Positions 1-8,227 of a stretch of DNA of 64,000 nt are shown one piece after another. Within the stretch, counting starts at the first letter, position 1. The number at the start of each line of letters is the position of its first letter. The stretch is taken from the NCBI RefSeq assembly GCF_003265705.1, contig NW_020312968.1, positions 8,711,333-8,775,332 of the forward strand, read 5' to 3'. The notes below the pieces were generated by a model, which was given only the letters and a program-made list of their open reading frames with translations, did no database searches and had not been told where the DNA came from. The position numbers and the translations under genes were made by a program. Origin of the DNA: Callorhinus ursinus. Its lineage: Eukaryota; Chordata; Mammalia; Carnivora; Otariidae.

Positions 1-332
1 TCGGCAGGGAACTTCGGGCACCCTGGCACGAGCACAACAGGCTGTGATGGCAAATAAGCCAGCCCCGCAGCATTCTGGATACAGAGTCCTTACACACTGC
101 CCGTTCTCTCACTACCCCTCCCCAGACAGGTGGCCGCTCATGGGGGTGGCCCAGAGCCCTGGCCAAAAAGGCAGCCAGGCAGGGCCCCCACAGGATGGTA
201 TCTGGTGCCAAGGGGGGGGGGGGGGGAGAGAGGAAAAGGGAGCGAGGGGGGAGGCTGTCACCTCTCCCACGTTCCTGGTTGGGGAGCCCCAAGAGCCTTT
301 CTTTCCAGGACCAAGTGCCCCAAGTGGACACA

Positions 333-382
333 GGGCAAGGCAGGGCAAGGCAGGGCAGGGCAAGGCAGGGCAGGGCGGGGCA
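333..382 (+). repeat. Short GGCAGGGCAA-type minisatellite
   Basis: Tandem alternation of GGCAAGGCAG and GGCAGGGCAA units ending in GGCGGGGCAA. The units are 5-10 bp variants of GGCAG/GGCAA. No coding meaning. Confidence 0.75.
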
Positions 383-559
383 AACCCAGGCCACAGCTCG
401 GGTCCAGGGAAATCTCATGACTGCAGTGTTTTGCGGCAGGTTTCCCAGCTGCTCGGGGGCGGGAGGCAGCGTGGGGTGGTGGGGGCGAGGAGGAGGGTGG
501 GGAAGAGGAGGAGGGAAGTAAACAGGAGACCACAGAGAGAGCCAGTTCCCTGCGTTCAG

Positions 560-565
560 AGAACA
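560..565. promoter_or_regulatory. Glucocorticoid receptor half-site AGAACA
   Basis: AGAACA within CAGAGAACACCAGCC, about 6 kb upstream of the likely KLF9 start. A second upstream corticoid element near -6.1 kb has been described for mouse KLF9 as I recall. Here only one half is good, so this is a low-confidence candidate. Confidence 0.2.
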
Positions 566-1296
566 CCAGCCGCCTCCGGTCCCCGGTGGGTGGCTGTATG
601 TGTGCAAATGAAACAGGGAGGGGAAGGGAGAGAGGGAAGGGTAAGCACGCACTTCTCGGCTGTTATCCACCCACCTCGCTTTTCCCGCCCCTCCAGCCCA
701 CTCCCCTCTGGGGTGAGCGGGTGGGAAGGAGATGTTCATGAAGCGCCCACCCCCAAGTACGCGTCGCTGCTTTAGCTGTCTGTGAATCAGACACTGTCTC
801 AGCAGCTCGTCACCTGCGCTCAGGAGGGGAACAGGGGGCGGCCTTGGGAGAGGGGAGGTTGGGTAAGTGGAGGACCCAGTACTGGCCAGAGCGCGGGGTG
901 ACGCCTGGGGCTGGGAAGAAGGGGTGTCTACCTCCCAGCACCTACGCAGATCCTGACCCGGTCCCCAGGACAGCGGGCCAGAGGGGTGGGACGGCGGCTT
1001 GGGGGCACAGCTTGAGCGGGAATTGGCAGCAGGGGTGGGGACGTGAGGGGGGGGGTGGGAGTGTACCACCCCGGGAAGCGATGGGGTGCCGGGCTGGCGG
1101 GGGCCGCGGGGCAAGCTGCTGCCCGCCGCCTGCCCGCGCGGGGTTATGCGAGGTAACCGCGAGCCGGGAGGAGGAGGGAGGCGGCGGGGGCCGCGGGCCG
1201 GGGTGTCTGGCGCTCGTTGGACAAAGAGATGATGAAACGTGAGCGCTATATTTACCAAGGGGGTGGAGACCGGGCGGGGGGGGGGGGGGGGAAAAA

Positions 1297-1311
1297 AGGA
1301 CAAACTGTTCC
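1297..1311. promoter_or_regulatory. Consensus glucocorticoid response element, distal to KLF9
   Basis: AGGACA-AAC-TGTTCC matches the full RGRACANNNTGTYCY palindrome for the glucocorticoid/mineralocorticoid receptors. It lies about 5.3 kb upstream of a KLF9 start near 6590, in a GC-rich block otherwise without a gene. KLF9 is a classic corticosteroid- and thyroid-hormone-induced gene with a published conserved upstream enhancer module at about this distance (from memory, roughly 5-6 kb). I did not find a clean DR4 thyroid element beside it. Confidence 0.65.
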
Positions 1312-1339
1312 ACAACAACCACAGGAAACACAGCCCATC

Positions 1340-1346
1340 TGACTCA
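1340..1346. promoter_or_regulatory. AP-1 consensus TGACTCA beside the distal GRE
   Basis: Perfect AP-1 heptamer 29 bp downstream of the GRE at 1297-1311. AP-1 commonly opens chromatin for the glucocorticoid receptor, so the spacing is suggestive of one composite enhancer. Alone, a 7-mer is weak evidence. Confidence 0.4.
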
Positions 1347-1897
1347 CCGGGAGGGCCGCGCCGACCCCCTCGCGGGCGTAGCCCCGGGGCAAGCGCGAGG
1401 CTGGAGGGTGTGGATGCCCCCGGCCGACCCACCCGGGGCGCTACGGCTGGGGGTTGGGTTGATTTATATAAATAAAGACACCTTAGATCCCAGGGCCGCG
1501 TGCGTGCGCACGTGTGTCTGTAGCTTTTGTGGGGCAGGAGAGAGCGCGGAATGGCAGGAACGTTTCCTAACCCCATGGCCCGACCATCGCAGGCGAGATT
1601 GCCTGCAAACTCCTGCGAGCAGGATTCCTGCAAAGTCATCTCCTCCCGCACGGCCCGGCCGGCCGGCCCGCCCCGCCCGCGGACAGCAGCACCCGCCTCC
1701 CTGCGCTCCCCTTGCTCCCGCCCCAGCCTTGCTCGCAGCGCTAAGAGTTGGGGTGCGGTGCGGGCTATGTTTAGAAGCTGATGTCATCCCGACACCCTAC
1801 TCCGCAGTGATCCCAGGGGAGACCGCAGGGCAGGTTTTCCTCCTCTTCGCGGGCGCGGGGGATGGGGAAGGTGCCTCTATCCACTCCCCAACCCCCG

Positions 1898-1927
1898 CCA
1901 ACACACACACACACACACACGCACACA
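1898..1927 (+). repeat. (CA)n microsatellite
   Basis: A short ACACAC run with one G interruption in the distal GC-rich block. Confidence 0.85.
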
Positions 1928-2540
1928 CCCCTATGCTACTCCGAGGAGTTAAAAAGAAAAAAAAATGCAACTCGATAGAGTTATGAAACAGGGTGGTGGG
2001 GGCGGTACACGCCAGCGGAGGACGCAAACCCTAGGGCTTGGGCCTCGAGGGGCCAACAGCCGGCCCCCGCCCACTCTCACCCCCGCCAGCCTTCCCCACC
2101 TCCCGCCGGGGTGCGGGGGCTAATTTCAAGGTTAGCTCACGTGGGCGCGGGCGCCCGGAGCTCCTTGCACGAGTTTGGGGCGGGTTCCTCATCCCCCAAT
2201 CTAGGGCAGTTTGTTCAACTGCAGTAAAGGGAGCTTGATGTTCCAGCAGGGAAGGGATTTCTGAGAACTGGGGCTGTCCTCAGATGAACTCGGCTCCTCC
2301 GGCTGCTGCTGCGGCGGCCGCCTGCGGAAGACTTTTTAAAAGGGCGATGCCAGGCCGGGGCGCGCCGCCCGCCAGTCGGCTGCGGGAGCCGAGCGCCCGC
2401 CCCCGAGCGCGGGTGATGCACGGTGCGCCGCGCAGGGCCTCTCCGCGCGCGGGGGGCTGCTAGCTAAACTTATCCTCCTGCATATGTATGAACGTGTGGC
2501 CTTTCTGCTCGGCAAAGGAGAGGCCTGGAGTTTTTGCGGA

Positions 2541-5534
2541 AGGCTGCTAAGTGCAGCGAGAGCGAAGTAGGGCGTTGTGCAAGTTTTCGCGCGGGCCGGA
2601 GGCCCCCCCTCCCCCCAGCCCCTGCGTGTTAACTGACGTTACGGCCACGGGCGTTCTGGCAGATAGGTCTTTACCTGATTGTATTTCAAATCCAGAACAC
2701 TGCCTTTGCTGGGAGCCCCGATCCCTTAGGCCCGCCTCCTCCTCCTCCCCAAACTCACCACTTTCCCCTAATTCCCCAGCTCTCACTAAAGTGAACGCTA
2801 CTTTTCCCCCAGATATATGCCGTGTGCCTAGGTGGACGCGCTGAAGCCAAAGGACCTGGGTCCTGAAGGAAGTCTGGATCCAGCCCAGAGTGAGGTCCGA
2901 CACGTGATCCCCTACCCCCAGCGGGCCATCTGTTCTCCTCCTTCCTTCCCGCCTGGAAGCTGGCAGCTCTGCCCAGCACCGTCCACGCCTCCCAGCAGGA
3001 AAGAGTGAGAAAAGCCAGAGTTCTAATCTAAACCTCTCCGGGTCTTGGGCAAAGATGAGACTGGGCAATAAGTATTTTAGATTAAGCCCCAGGTGGTAAG
3101 CTCCACCCAGAGTTGGGGAAACTCTGCGCAGGGTTCAGTTTGGATTAAAATCTCCAGGGAAGGGGACTGGGAATGGGCTGCCTTCGCCTGGAGATACCTC
3201 TGCTGCGGCTAGGGTGGAAAATCTGCACAAGCTAGCTTGAAGAGAGAAAAAGCAAGACCATGAAATTAAGGAGGAAAGGATTTAAGGGATTCCGGACAAG
3301 TTTATATTGTGCCTGCTATCCCATTAGATATTGATTTAAGACATTCTGACCTTCATTGCCATAAAGACCTGTTTGTAGATGCACAGCAGATGAGATGGTG
3401 TTTAAAGAACCCAAGTCTTGCTCAGTTTTTTTCCCTATGATTTTGGGGGGGGGGGGTGGGGGGGAAATCCCAAGTGTATTTGGAGTTTGTAAGGGACTAG
3501 GGAGATGTATTCATCTAATGCCCTTAATTCACAGATGAGGAAATAACTCTAAGAGGTTGCCTAGGGTCATGCTGCTCATCTCAGGCCCGGGAGGCCCCTT
3601 CTCTGCCCCAAGCTGGTCTAAGCACATGCTCAAAGAATCAGCTCAGGGTAGGCACTACCTCTTCTAGAGGTGATAATGATAATTATTTTAGGATGCACAG
3701 AAAATAAGACTTCTGGCTACAGGCCCATAAACGGTTGTTCTTGAGAACTTGGATAATAAAGCCAAGCCTTAGACAGAATTTAGAGATGAAAACACATAAT
3801 CTAGAAGCACAGTTACAGTCTGAAATCCCATGCTCCTCCCAGTTGGTTTGTGTTGATTTGAAATGTGTATTTACAAAGACTACACTGGGGGAAAACAGAC
3901 CTCTCATATTTATGTGGCATAATATATACTTTACTGGTAAATTATTCATTGTAATTAGGAATGATTCCTATTAATTTGGGACAATTTACTTTGCCAGAAT
4001 TTAATTGGGACAACTACATGCTGGCAAAACAGTGTAAGCTGATTTTAATCAAAGAACTATTATAACACACATCCCAACAGAGCAAGGGGAGCTTGTTGTT
4101 ACACACACACACACAAAATCCTGATGTAGCAATTATTACTTGTGATATATGTTTTGTGGTATATATAATTTGTTTTTAACATATAAATCTCATGGAGGAT
4201 AGACTGTCTTTTCATTTCTGTACTCCCCCATGCCTAACTCCCTGACTGAAACAGAAGTATCTAGAGAAGGAATGAGTGGAAAAAGAGATAAAGGGGAAGG
4301 TATTCTATAATTTTAGAATTTCTGGGTTTAAAAAGCTATTCTAAATCAAGTCAAGCAGCAGATACATTTATAAATATGTGAGAGAAACTCGTGTGTGCGA
4401 AATCTCAGTTTTCTTTTATTACTTTCTTCTATAACTGTGAAATGAATGAGTTGGAAGAATTCAGGGTTTATGTCCAGTCCAAACAAAATTAAATTAAAGG
4501 TAATTAGAAGAGGGCAAGAAGCAAGGGAGGGGAAAGTTTATATTTTTCAAAAAACCTATGATGATTGATTCATTCAAGTTCCTGGATTACAATGTCCAAG
4601 GAAAGATAGACTTCCCTTCTTTTCTAGAATAACCTCAATGTTAATTAACTCTAGGGCAATCTGGAGGTGCCCCGTGCAATGCCTGTTGCAATGCAAGTTC
4701 AAGAGACTGTGCAGGAGGTGATCATAGAGACCCTGGAGAGATCCCATTGGTATTTGTGCTGGACCTTAAAGAAGCAAGCAAAGGTGCAATTTCTAAATGA
4801 TCATGTATCCTTGGGGACAGAGGTTGTCCCAGAAAAATTATGAAGTAGGCAAACTCCCCTGCGCTTCAGTGAATTCTTTTCTAAAATTAAGGGGATTGGA
4901 AATACAAGAACTTTAAGCGGCTTCACTTTTACATACCATGATGTACCTACTTTACCGTGATGGTGATGATAATATTCTCAGTTGACCGCCACCCCTTTTC
5001 CATACTTCGCTTTTCCATATAGTCAACCTACTGCGATAGCTTCCTGTACCCCTTCAAAAGCAAAGTCAAAATAAACTATACTGGCCTTCAAACTGGGAGG
5101 GCTCACATGGAACTCTAAAGACCTCTCTAAAGACCAGGAAATTGGTGTAACTTTCCCAAACCTTAACCAAAGGCTAACAGCCAGTGGGGGCCATGGCTGG
5201 ACCTCAGCAGGTCTGCATCATATAGAGGTAGGTACCTCTCACACCCAATTAGGAAAATCAATGTATTTTTAACCAATTGTGTCCACCGTTCGCCTCCTGT
5301 AAGAGACATTAGCCCTAGATTCTTTTCTCAGCTATCATGATGGAAAACAACCCATCATTCATTCAGAGGGAGAGGCAAACTGAGGTAATCAGACTCCAAG
5401 ACCCATGCTAATCATTGATCAAGTAATGCCACAATATTCAAAAGCTAAGGATCTCTGGCTTGTTCCAGTTCTTAAGAATCTGTTTAGCACAGTTAATATT
5501 TCACAAAATCGAAGAGTTCGGTTGTTGTAAAGCC
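2541..5534. other. Upstream stretch without a gene
   Basis: Mostly unique, moderately AT-rich DNA between the distal GC block and the KLF9 promoter. Apart from a MIR remnant near 3550, an interrupted G run near 3446-3466 and an (AC)n at 4100-4116, I see no gene, RNA or recognisable mobile element. Confidence 0.6.
3500..3600 (-). repeat. MIR fragment (reverse)
   Basis: The string ATTCACAGATGAGGAAATAA followed by AGAGGTTGCCTAGGGTCA is the reverse complement of the conserved MIR core, much decayed. Ends are approximate. Confidence 0.5.
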
Positions 5535-5655
5535 CAAAGGGCTTGGAATCAATAGATTTATGGTTTGAATTGAGCTCTGTCACTGTCTACCTGATAAGAT
5601 AGACAAGTCACATCTGTGTGTCTCAGTCTTCACATCTGTAAAATAAGGGAAGAGA
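5535..5655 (+). repeat. MIR element
   Basis: GAGCTCTGTCACTGTCTACC, then a degraded GACAAGTCACATC, then CATCTGTAAAATAAGGG follow the order of the MIR consensus (tRNA-related part, core, 'cctcatctgtaaaatggg'). Confidence 0.7.
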
Positions 5656-5775
5656 AACAAGCCCTGAAATCCATCCAGGGGGTCGATGGAAAGAAAATGG
5701 TGTCTTTTAAAAAAATCATACAAATTTTGCGTTTGTTATTTTCATGAGTGTTTGCTTTATATATTTGTGCCGGTT

Positions 5776-5793
5776 AATATGCATATGCATATT
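5776..5793. promoter_or_regulatory. Perfect 18-bp palindrome containing a POU-dimer MORE site
   Basis: AATATGCATATGCATATT is self-complementary over 18 bp. Its centre (5779-5790) is ATGCATATGCAT, the exact MORE sequence to which OCT/POU factors bind as dimers. It lies about 0.8 kb upstream of the likely KLF9 promoter, just before a CanSINE. A chance match is possible in AT-rich DNA, but a full 12-bp match is uncommon. Confidence 0.45.
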
Positions 5794-5867
5794 CTGAAAT
5801 GTTACATCTTCCAGAAGAATTAAACCTTTTATCAGTCATTCTCTCTTTTTAAAAAATTATGTTTGTT

Positions 5868-6080
5868 GGGGCGCCTGGGTGGCTCAGTTGGTTAAGCATC
5901 TGCCTTCGGCTCAGGTCATGATTCCAGCGTCCTGGGATTGAGCCCCCGCATCCAGCTCCCTGCTCAGCGGGAAGGCTGCTTCTCCCTCTCCCACTCCCCC
6001 TGCTTGTGCTCCCTCTCTCGCTGTCTCTTTGTGTCAAATAAATAAATAAAACCTTTAAAAAAATAAAAATAAATAAAAAT
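5868..6080 (+). mobile_element. CanSINE (tRNA-Lys-derived SINE)
   Basis: Head GGGGCGCCTGGGTGGCTCAG, A-box region TGGCTCAGTTGG, B-box region GGTCATGATTC, a CT-rich body and an A/T-rich tail with repeated AAATAAATAAA. Full-length carnivoran SINE inserted about 0.5-0.7 kb upstream of the KLF9 promoter. Confidence 0.95.
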
Positions 6081-6611
6081 TGTTAAAGTGTAAAAAAATA
6101 AATCATACAAATTTTTGTCTCCAGTTCATTGACGGTGGGTTACAGTAGCTTCAAAACAGAACTAAAATAACTTGCCTAGAATAAATTGCACTAGGGAAGG
6201 AGAGGAATGAAAAGGCATCACAGAAGCAAAGATGGGGTGTTTCCGTGTAGGAATAGTGAGCCATTAAAAAAGTCTGGTTTAATAGGAACTTTTATCAGCT
6301 CTACATTTTTCAGATGAATTAGTCATAGTCAATGCGCTAGATAGAAGGATTATTAAAAATCTGCCCCGAAGTATGCTGCATCCCCAAACTAAAAAAAAAA
6401 AAAAAAAAATGAAATGATGCTTTCTCATTTGTGTTTATTCTTGGGCAACTTGGCCTGACATATTCAGTTTAGGTTTTTTTTTTTCTTAAAGTATTGACTC
6501 GCATTTTATTTACTCATCACCCCTGCCCTTCCATACATATCTCACTTTTACTACCAGCCACATAAAACACAAGGATGTGTCCAGTTTCACTACAGCTCTT
6601 GGCGTTTACAA

Positions 6612-7097
6612 ATGTGGAGCGCTTGCTTTCGGAACGCCCTTCTGATTGGCTGGGCCAATGTCAGTGACATCAACCAACTTACTTTTGATTGGAAGGCTGG
6701 TTGCTGGGACTCTAGCGTTTGCAGGAAGTCACTTAACTGTTTGCAAGCTGGAAAACCGAATCTGAAGTTTTCTTTTGTCACGAGAACGAGCGCAAGTGAC
6801 CGGGGAAGGTGTGTCTCCACGGCTCCGCGGGCGGGAACGCGAGCCAGGAGACCCGGAGCGGCTAACGGACCGAGAGGCGCTCCCGAGGATGAGCCGCGGC
6901 TCCCTTCCAGGCTCCCGGCTGTTACCCTTTTAAATGTCAGCGTTCGAGGCTGTAGGGGTAGCACGAGGCAGCGAAACGGAACAGTCGGATTGGCCGCACG
7001 CCTCAGTTCTAGACGCACCTCTCCACCGAAAGGCCGTTCTGACTGGCAGGGGGAGAAAGTAAACAGAGTTGAATCACCCTCCCCACTGGCCAATTAG
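6612..7097 (+). other. Upstream ORF of 161 codons in the putative KLF9 leader
   Basis: An ATG-initiated frame that begins at 6612 and ends well before the KLF9 ATG. It is the longest of the upstream ORFs if the leader starts near 6590. The predicted peptide is rich in Arg, Ser and Pro and matches no protein I recognise, so I read it as non-coding leader sequence with possible regulatory effect rather than a gene. If transcription starts downstream of about 7100 it is not in the mRNA at all. Confidence 0.35.
6658..6765 (+). other. Upstream ORF of 35 codons in the putative KLF9 leader
   Basis: ATG at 6658 (context CCAATGT, overlapping a CCAAT box) with a TGA at 6763-6765. It overlaps the longer 6612 frame in another phase. 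It is part of the leader only if transcription starts upstream of it. No recognisable peptide. Confidence 0.3.
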
Positions 7098-7119
7098 AGG
7101 GGGTTTGGATTGTGACGTG

Positions 7120-7278
7120 ATGGGATTCTGCGAAATTGTTACTGAGCAAGAGAATGCCGGAACGGTGCGGACCGGCAAAAGCAGGGGCTCAGAAGGCGTC
7201 GGTGGACTGGGGGAAAAGTGTCTCTTAGACCTGGCGCTCGGTCCGGCCCTCGCCACCCGCGTCAGGGTGGTCGGGTGA
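7120..7278 (+). other. Upstream ORF of 52 codons in the KLF9 leader
   Basis: Starts ATGGGATTC at 7120 (purine at -3 and G at +4, a favourable context) and ends TGA at 7276-7278, one base before the next upstream ATG at 7279. It lies within the leader for most plausible start sites. The peptide is not recognised. Confidence 0.45.
7154..7228 (+). other. Upstream ORF of 24 codons in the KLF9 leader
   Basis: ATG at 7154 and TAG at 7226-7228. It is nested in the 7120 frame in a different phase. No recognisable peptide; listed because overlapping uORFs affect which ribosomes reach the KLF9 start. Confidence 0.4.
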
Positions 7279-7377
7279 ATGTCCTGGGGCTTTGGCTCGA
7301 CGGAGAGGCGGCCGAGGGCGTGTACCTCTCTTGCAGTTTCCTCTCCCAGCGCCTCGGGGGCGTTTTCAAGCGAATAA
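7279..7377 (+). other. Upstream ORF of 32 codons, in frame with KLF9
   Basis: ATG at 7279 and TAA at 7375-7377. This is the same reading frame as the KLF9 coding sequence, and after the TAA that frame stays open all the way to the KLF9 ATG at 7723. The uORF is thus separated from KLF9 by one stop and 345 open bases without an in-frame ATG. The openness may simply reflect the GC-rich composition. Confidence 0.45.
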
Positions 7378-7389
7378 ACTTGCGGCCGC

Positions 7390-7395
7390 CACGTG
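7390..7395. promoter_or_regulatory. Canonical E-box CACGTG in the KLF9 leader/promoter
   Basis: Perfect palindromic E-box inside GCCGCCACGTGTGGCG, 328 bp before the KLF9 start codon and in CpG-rich DNA. It is the class bound by CLOCK/BMAL1, MYC/MAX and USF. KLF9 is a described circadian output gene, so this is a reasonable candidate element; occupancy is not shown by sequence. Confidence 0.5.
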
Positions 7396-7514
7396 TGGCG
7401 TCTTTCCAAGGGAGCCGGCTTGGAGCGGCCGGCGCGCCCGTCGGGGGGATCGCGCCGGGCGCCGGGCGCGGGCGGCGGCGAGCGGCGGCAGCGCGGCGGA
7501 GCCCGGGGCCGTGG

Positions 7515-7547
7515 ATGCTGCGTGCGGAGGCGCTGCCGGTTACGTAA
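7515..7547 (+). other. Upstream ORF of 10 codons (MLRAEALPVT)
   Basis: ATG at 7515 in favourable context (GTGGATGC, G at -3) and TAA at 7545-7547. It ends two bases before the start of the next uORF at 7550, about 175 bases before the KLF9 ATG. Short uORFs at this distance normally allow some reinitiation at the main start. Confidence 0.5.
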
Positions 7548-7549
7548 AG

Positions 7550-7561
7550 ATGAGGGGCTGA
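7550..7561 (+). other. Minimal upstream ORF of 3 codons (MRG)
   Basis: ATG AGG GGC TGA with A at -3 (AAAGATGA). It is the last ATG before the KLF9 start. As I recall, translational control of rat BTEB by an upstream AUG in its 5' UTR has been published; whether this is that AUG I cannot say from sequence. It follows the 10-codon uORF by two bases. Confidence 0.5.
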
Positions 7562-7722
7562 GGTCGCCTCGCGCTCCTGCGAGTCGGAAGCGCCCCGCGC
7601 CCCCGCCCCCTTGGCCGCCGCGCCGCGCCGCGCTCGTCGTCCGAGGCCAGGGCAGGGCGAGCCGAACCACCGCAGCCACCGCCAAGTTTGGCCGCGCCGC
7701 CGGGGCTGCTGTCGCCCGCACC

Positions 7723-8227
7723 ATGTCCGCGGCCGCCTACATGGACTTCGTGGCTGCCCAGTGTCTGGTTTCTATTTCGAACCGCGCTGCGGTGCCGGAG
7801 CATGGGGGCGCTCCGGACGCCGAGCGACTGCGACTACCTGAGCGCGAGGTGACCAAGGAGCACGGTGACCCGGGGGACACCTGGAAGGATTACTGCACTC
7901 TGGTCACCATCGCCAAGAGCTTGTTGGACCTGAACAAGTACCGACCCATCCAGACCCCCTCGGTGTGCAGCGACAGTCTGGAGAGTCCGGATGAGGATAT
8001 GGGATCCGACAGCGACGTGACCACCGAATCTGGGTCGAGTCCTTCTCACAGCCCGGAGGAGAGACAGGATCCTGGCAGCGCGCCCAGCCCGCTCTCCCTC
8101 CTCCACCCTGGAGTGGCTGCGAAGGGGAAACACGCCTCCGAAAAGAGGCACAAGTGCCCCTACAGTGGCTGTGGGAAAGTCTATGGAAAATCCTCCCATC
8201 TCAAAGCCCATTACAGAGTGCATACAG
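7723..8227 (+). CDS. KLF9: KLF9 exon 1 coding part (residues 1-168 plus first base of codon 169)
   Basis: Encodes the N-terminal two thirds of Krueppel-like factor 9 (BTEB1), a nuclear GC-box/BTE-binding transcription factor of the SP/KLF family. The protein opens MSAAAYMDFVAAQCLVSI; in this KLF subgroup (KLF9/13/14/16) an amphipathic N-terminal helix of this kind recruits the SIN3 corepressor. A serine-, proline- and acid-rich segment follows (about residues 75-125), then the first C2H2 finger (C145, C150, H163, H167). The ATG at 7723 has A at -3 (gcaccATGt), and the nearest in-frame stop upstream is at 7375. The exon ends ACAG|GTTAGC, a valid donor, splitting the glycine codon of the HTGER finger linker (phase 1). 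Joined to 27987-28216 it gives 244 residues, the family length as I recall it. Residue 29 is Gly where I remember Val in human. Identity is certain from the fingers and the N-terminus. Confidence 0.98.

Larger units (their letters stand above)
1..2540. promoter_or_regulatory. Distal GC-rich block upstream of KLF9
   Basis: CpG-rich and G-rich sequence 4-6.5 kb before KLF9, separated from the KLF9 island by ordinary AT-richer DNA. It contains E-boxes CACGTG (1509-1514, 2138-2143), TATA-like strings (TTTATATAAATAAAG near 1462; CTTTTTAAAAGGG near 2333), long G runs (210-226, 1275-1291) and the GRE/AP-1 pair. No frame in it resembles a protein I know; the long open frames on both strands are composition artefacts. 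It could be an enhancer, an upstream promoter, or the start of a divergent non-coding transcript. Confidence 0.5.
6600..7722 (+). promoter_or_regulatory. KLF9: KLF9 promoter and long GC-rich 5' leader
   Basis: CpG-rich stretch directly before KLF9. It holds five CCAAT boxes in both orientations (6645-6649, 6655-6659, 6688-6692, 6989-6993, 7090-7094), a CRE-like TGACGTGA at 7113-7120, a palindromic E-box CACGTG at 7390-7395 and many GC boxes. A TATA-like ACATAAAACA lies just upstream near 6561. The KLF9/BTEB leader is known to be about 1 kb or more, so transcription could start near 6590. The CCAAT boxes would also suit starts nearer 7110. The start cannot be fixed from sequence alone. The E-box fits reports that KLF9 is under circadian control; the GC boxes would allow SP/KLF and autoregulatory input. 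Confidence 0.75.

Noticed and set aside
1100..2160. Thyroid hormone DR4 element near the distal GRE
   Set aside because: Only weak half-sites (for example AGGTAA near 1151 and AGGTTA near 2129) with no properly spaced partner. I could not support a DR4.
44..2421. Long open frames on both strands in the first 2.4 kb
   Set aside because: They are Gly/Pro/Arg/Ala-rich in several overlapping frames at once, as GC-rich DNA produces. None resembles a protein family and no splice pattern supports them.
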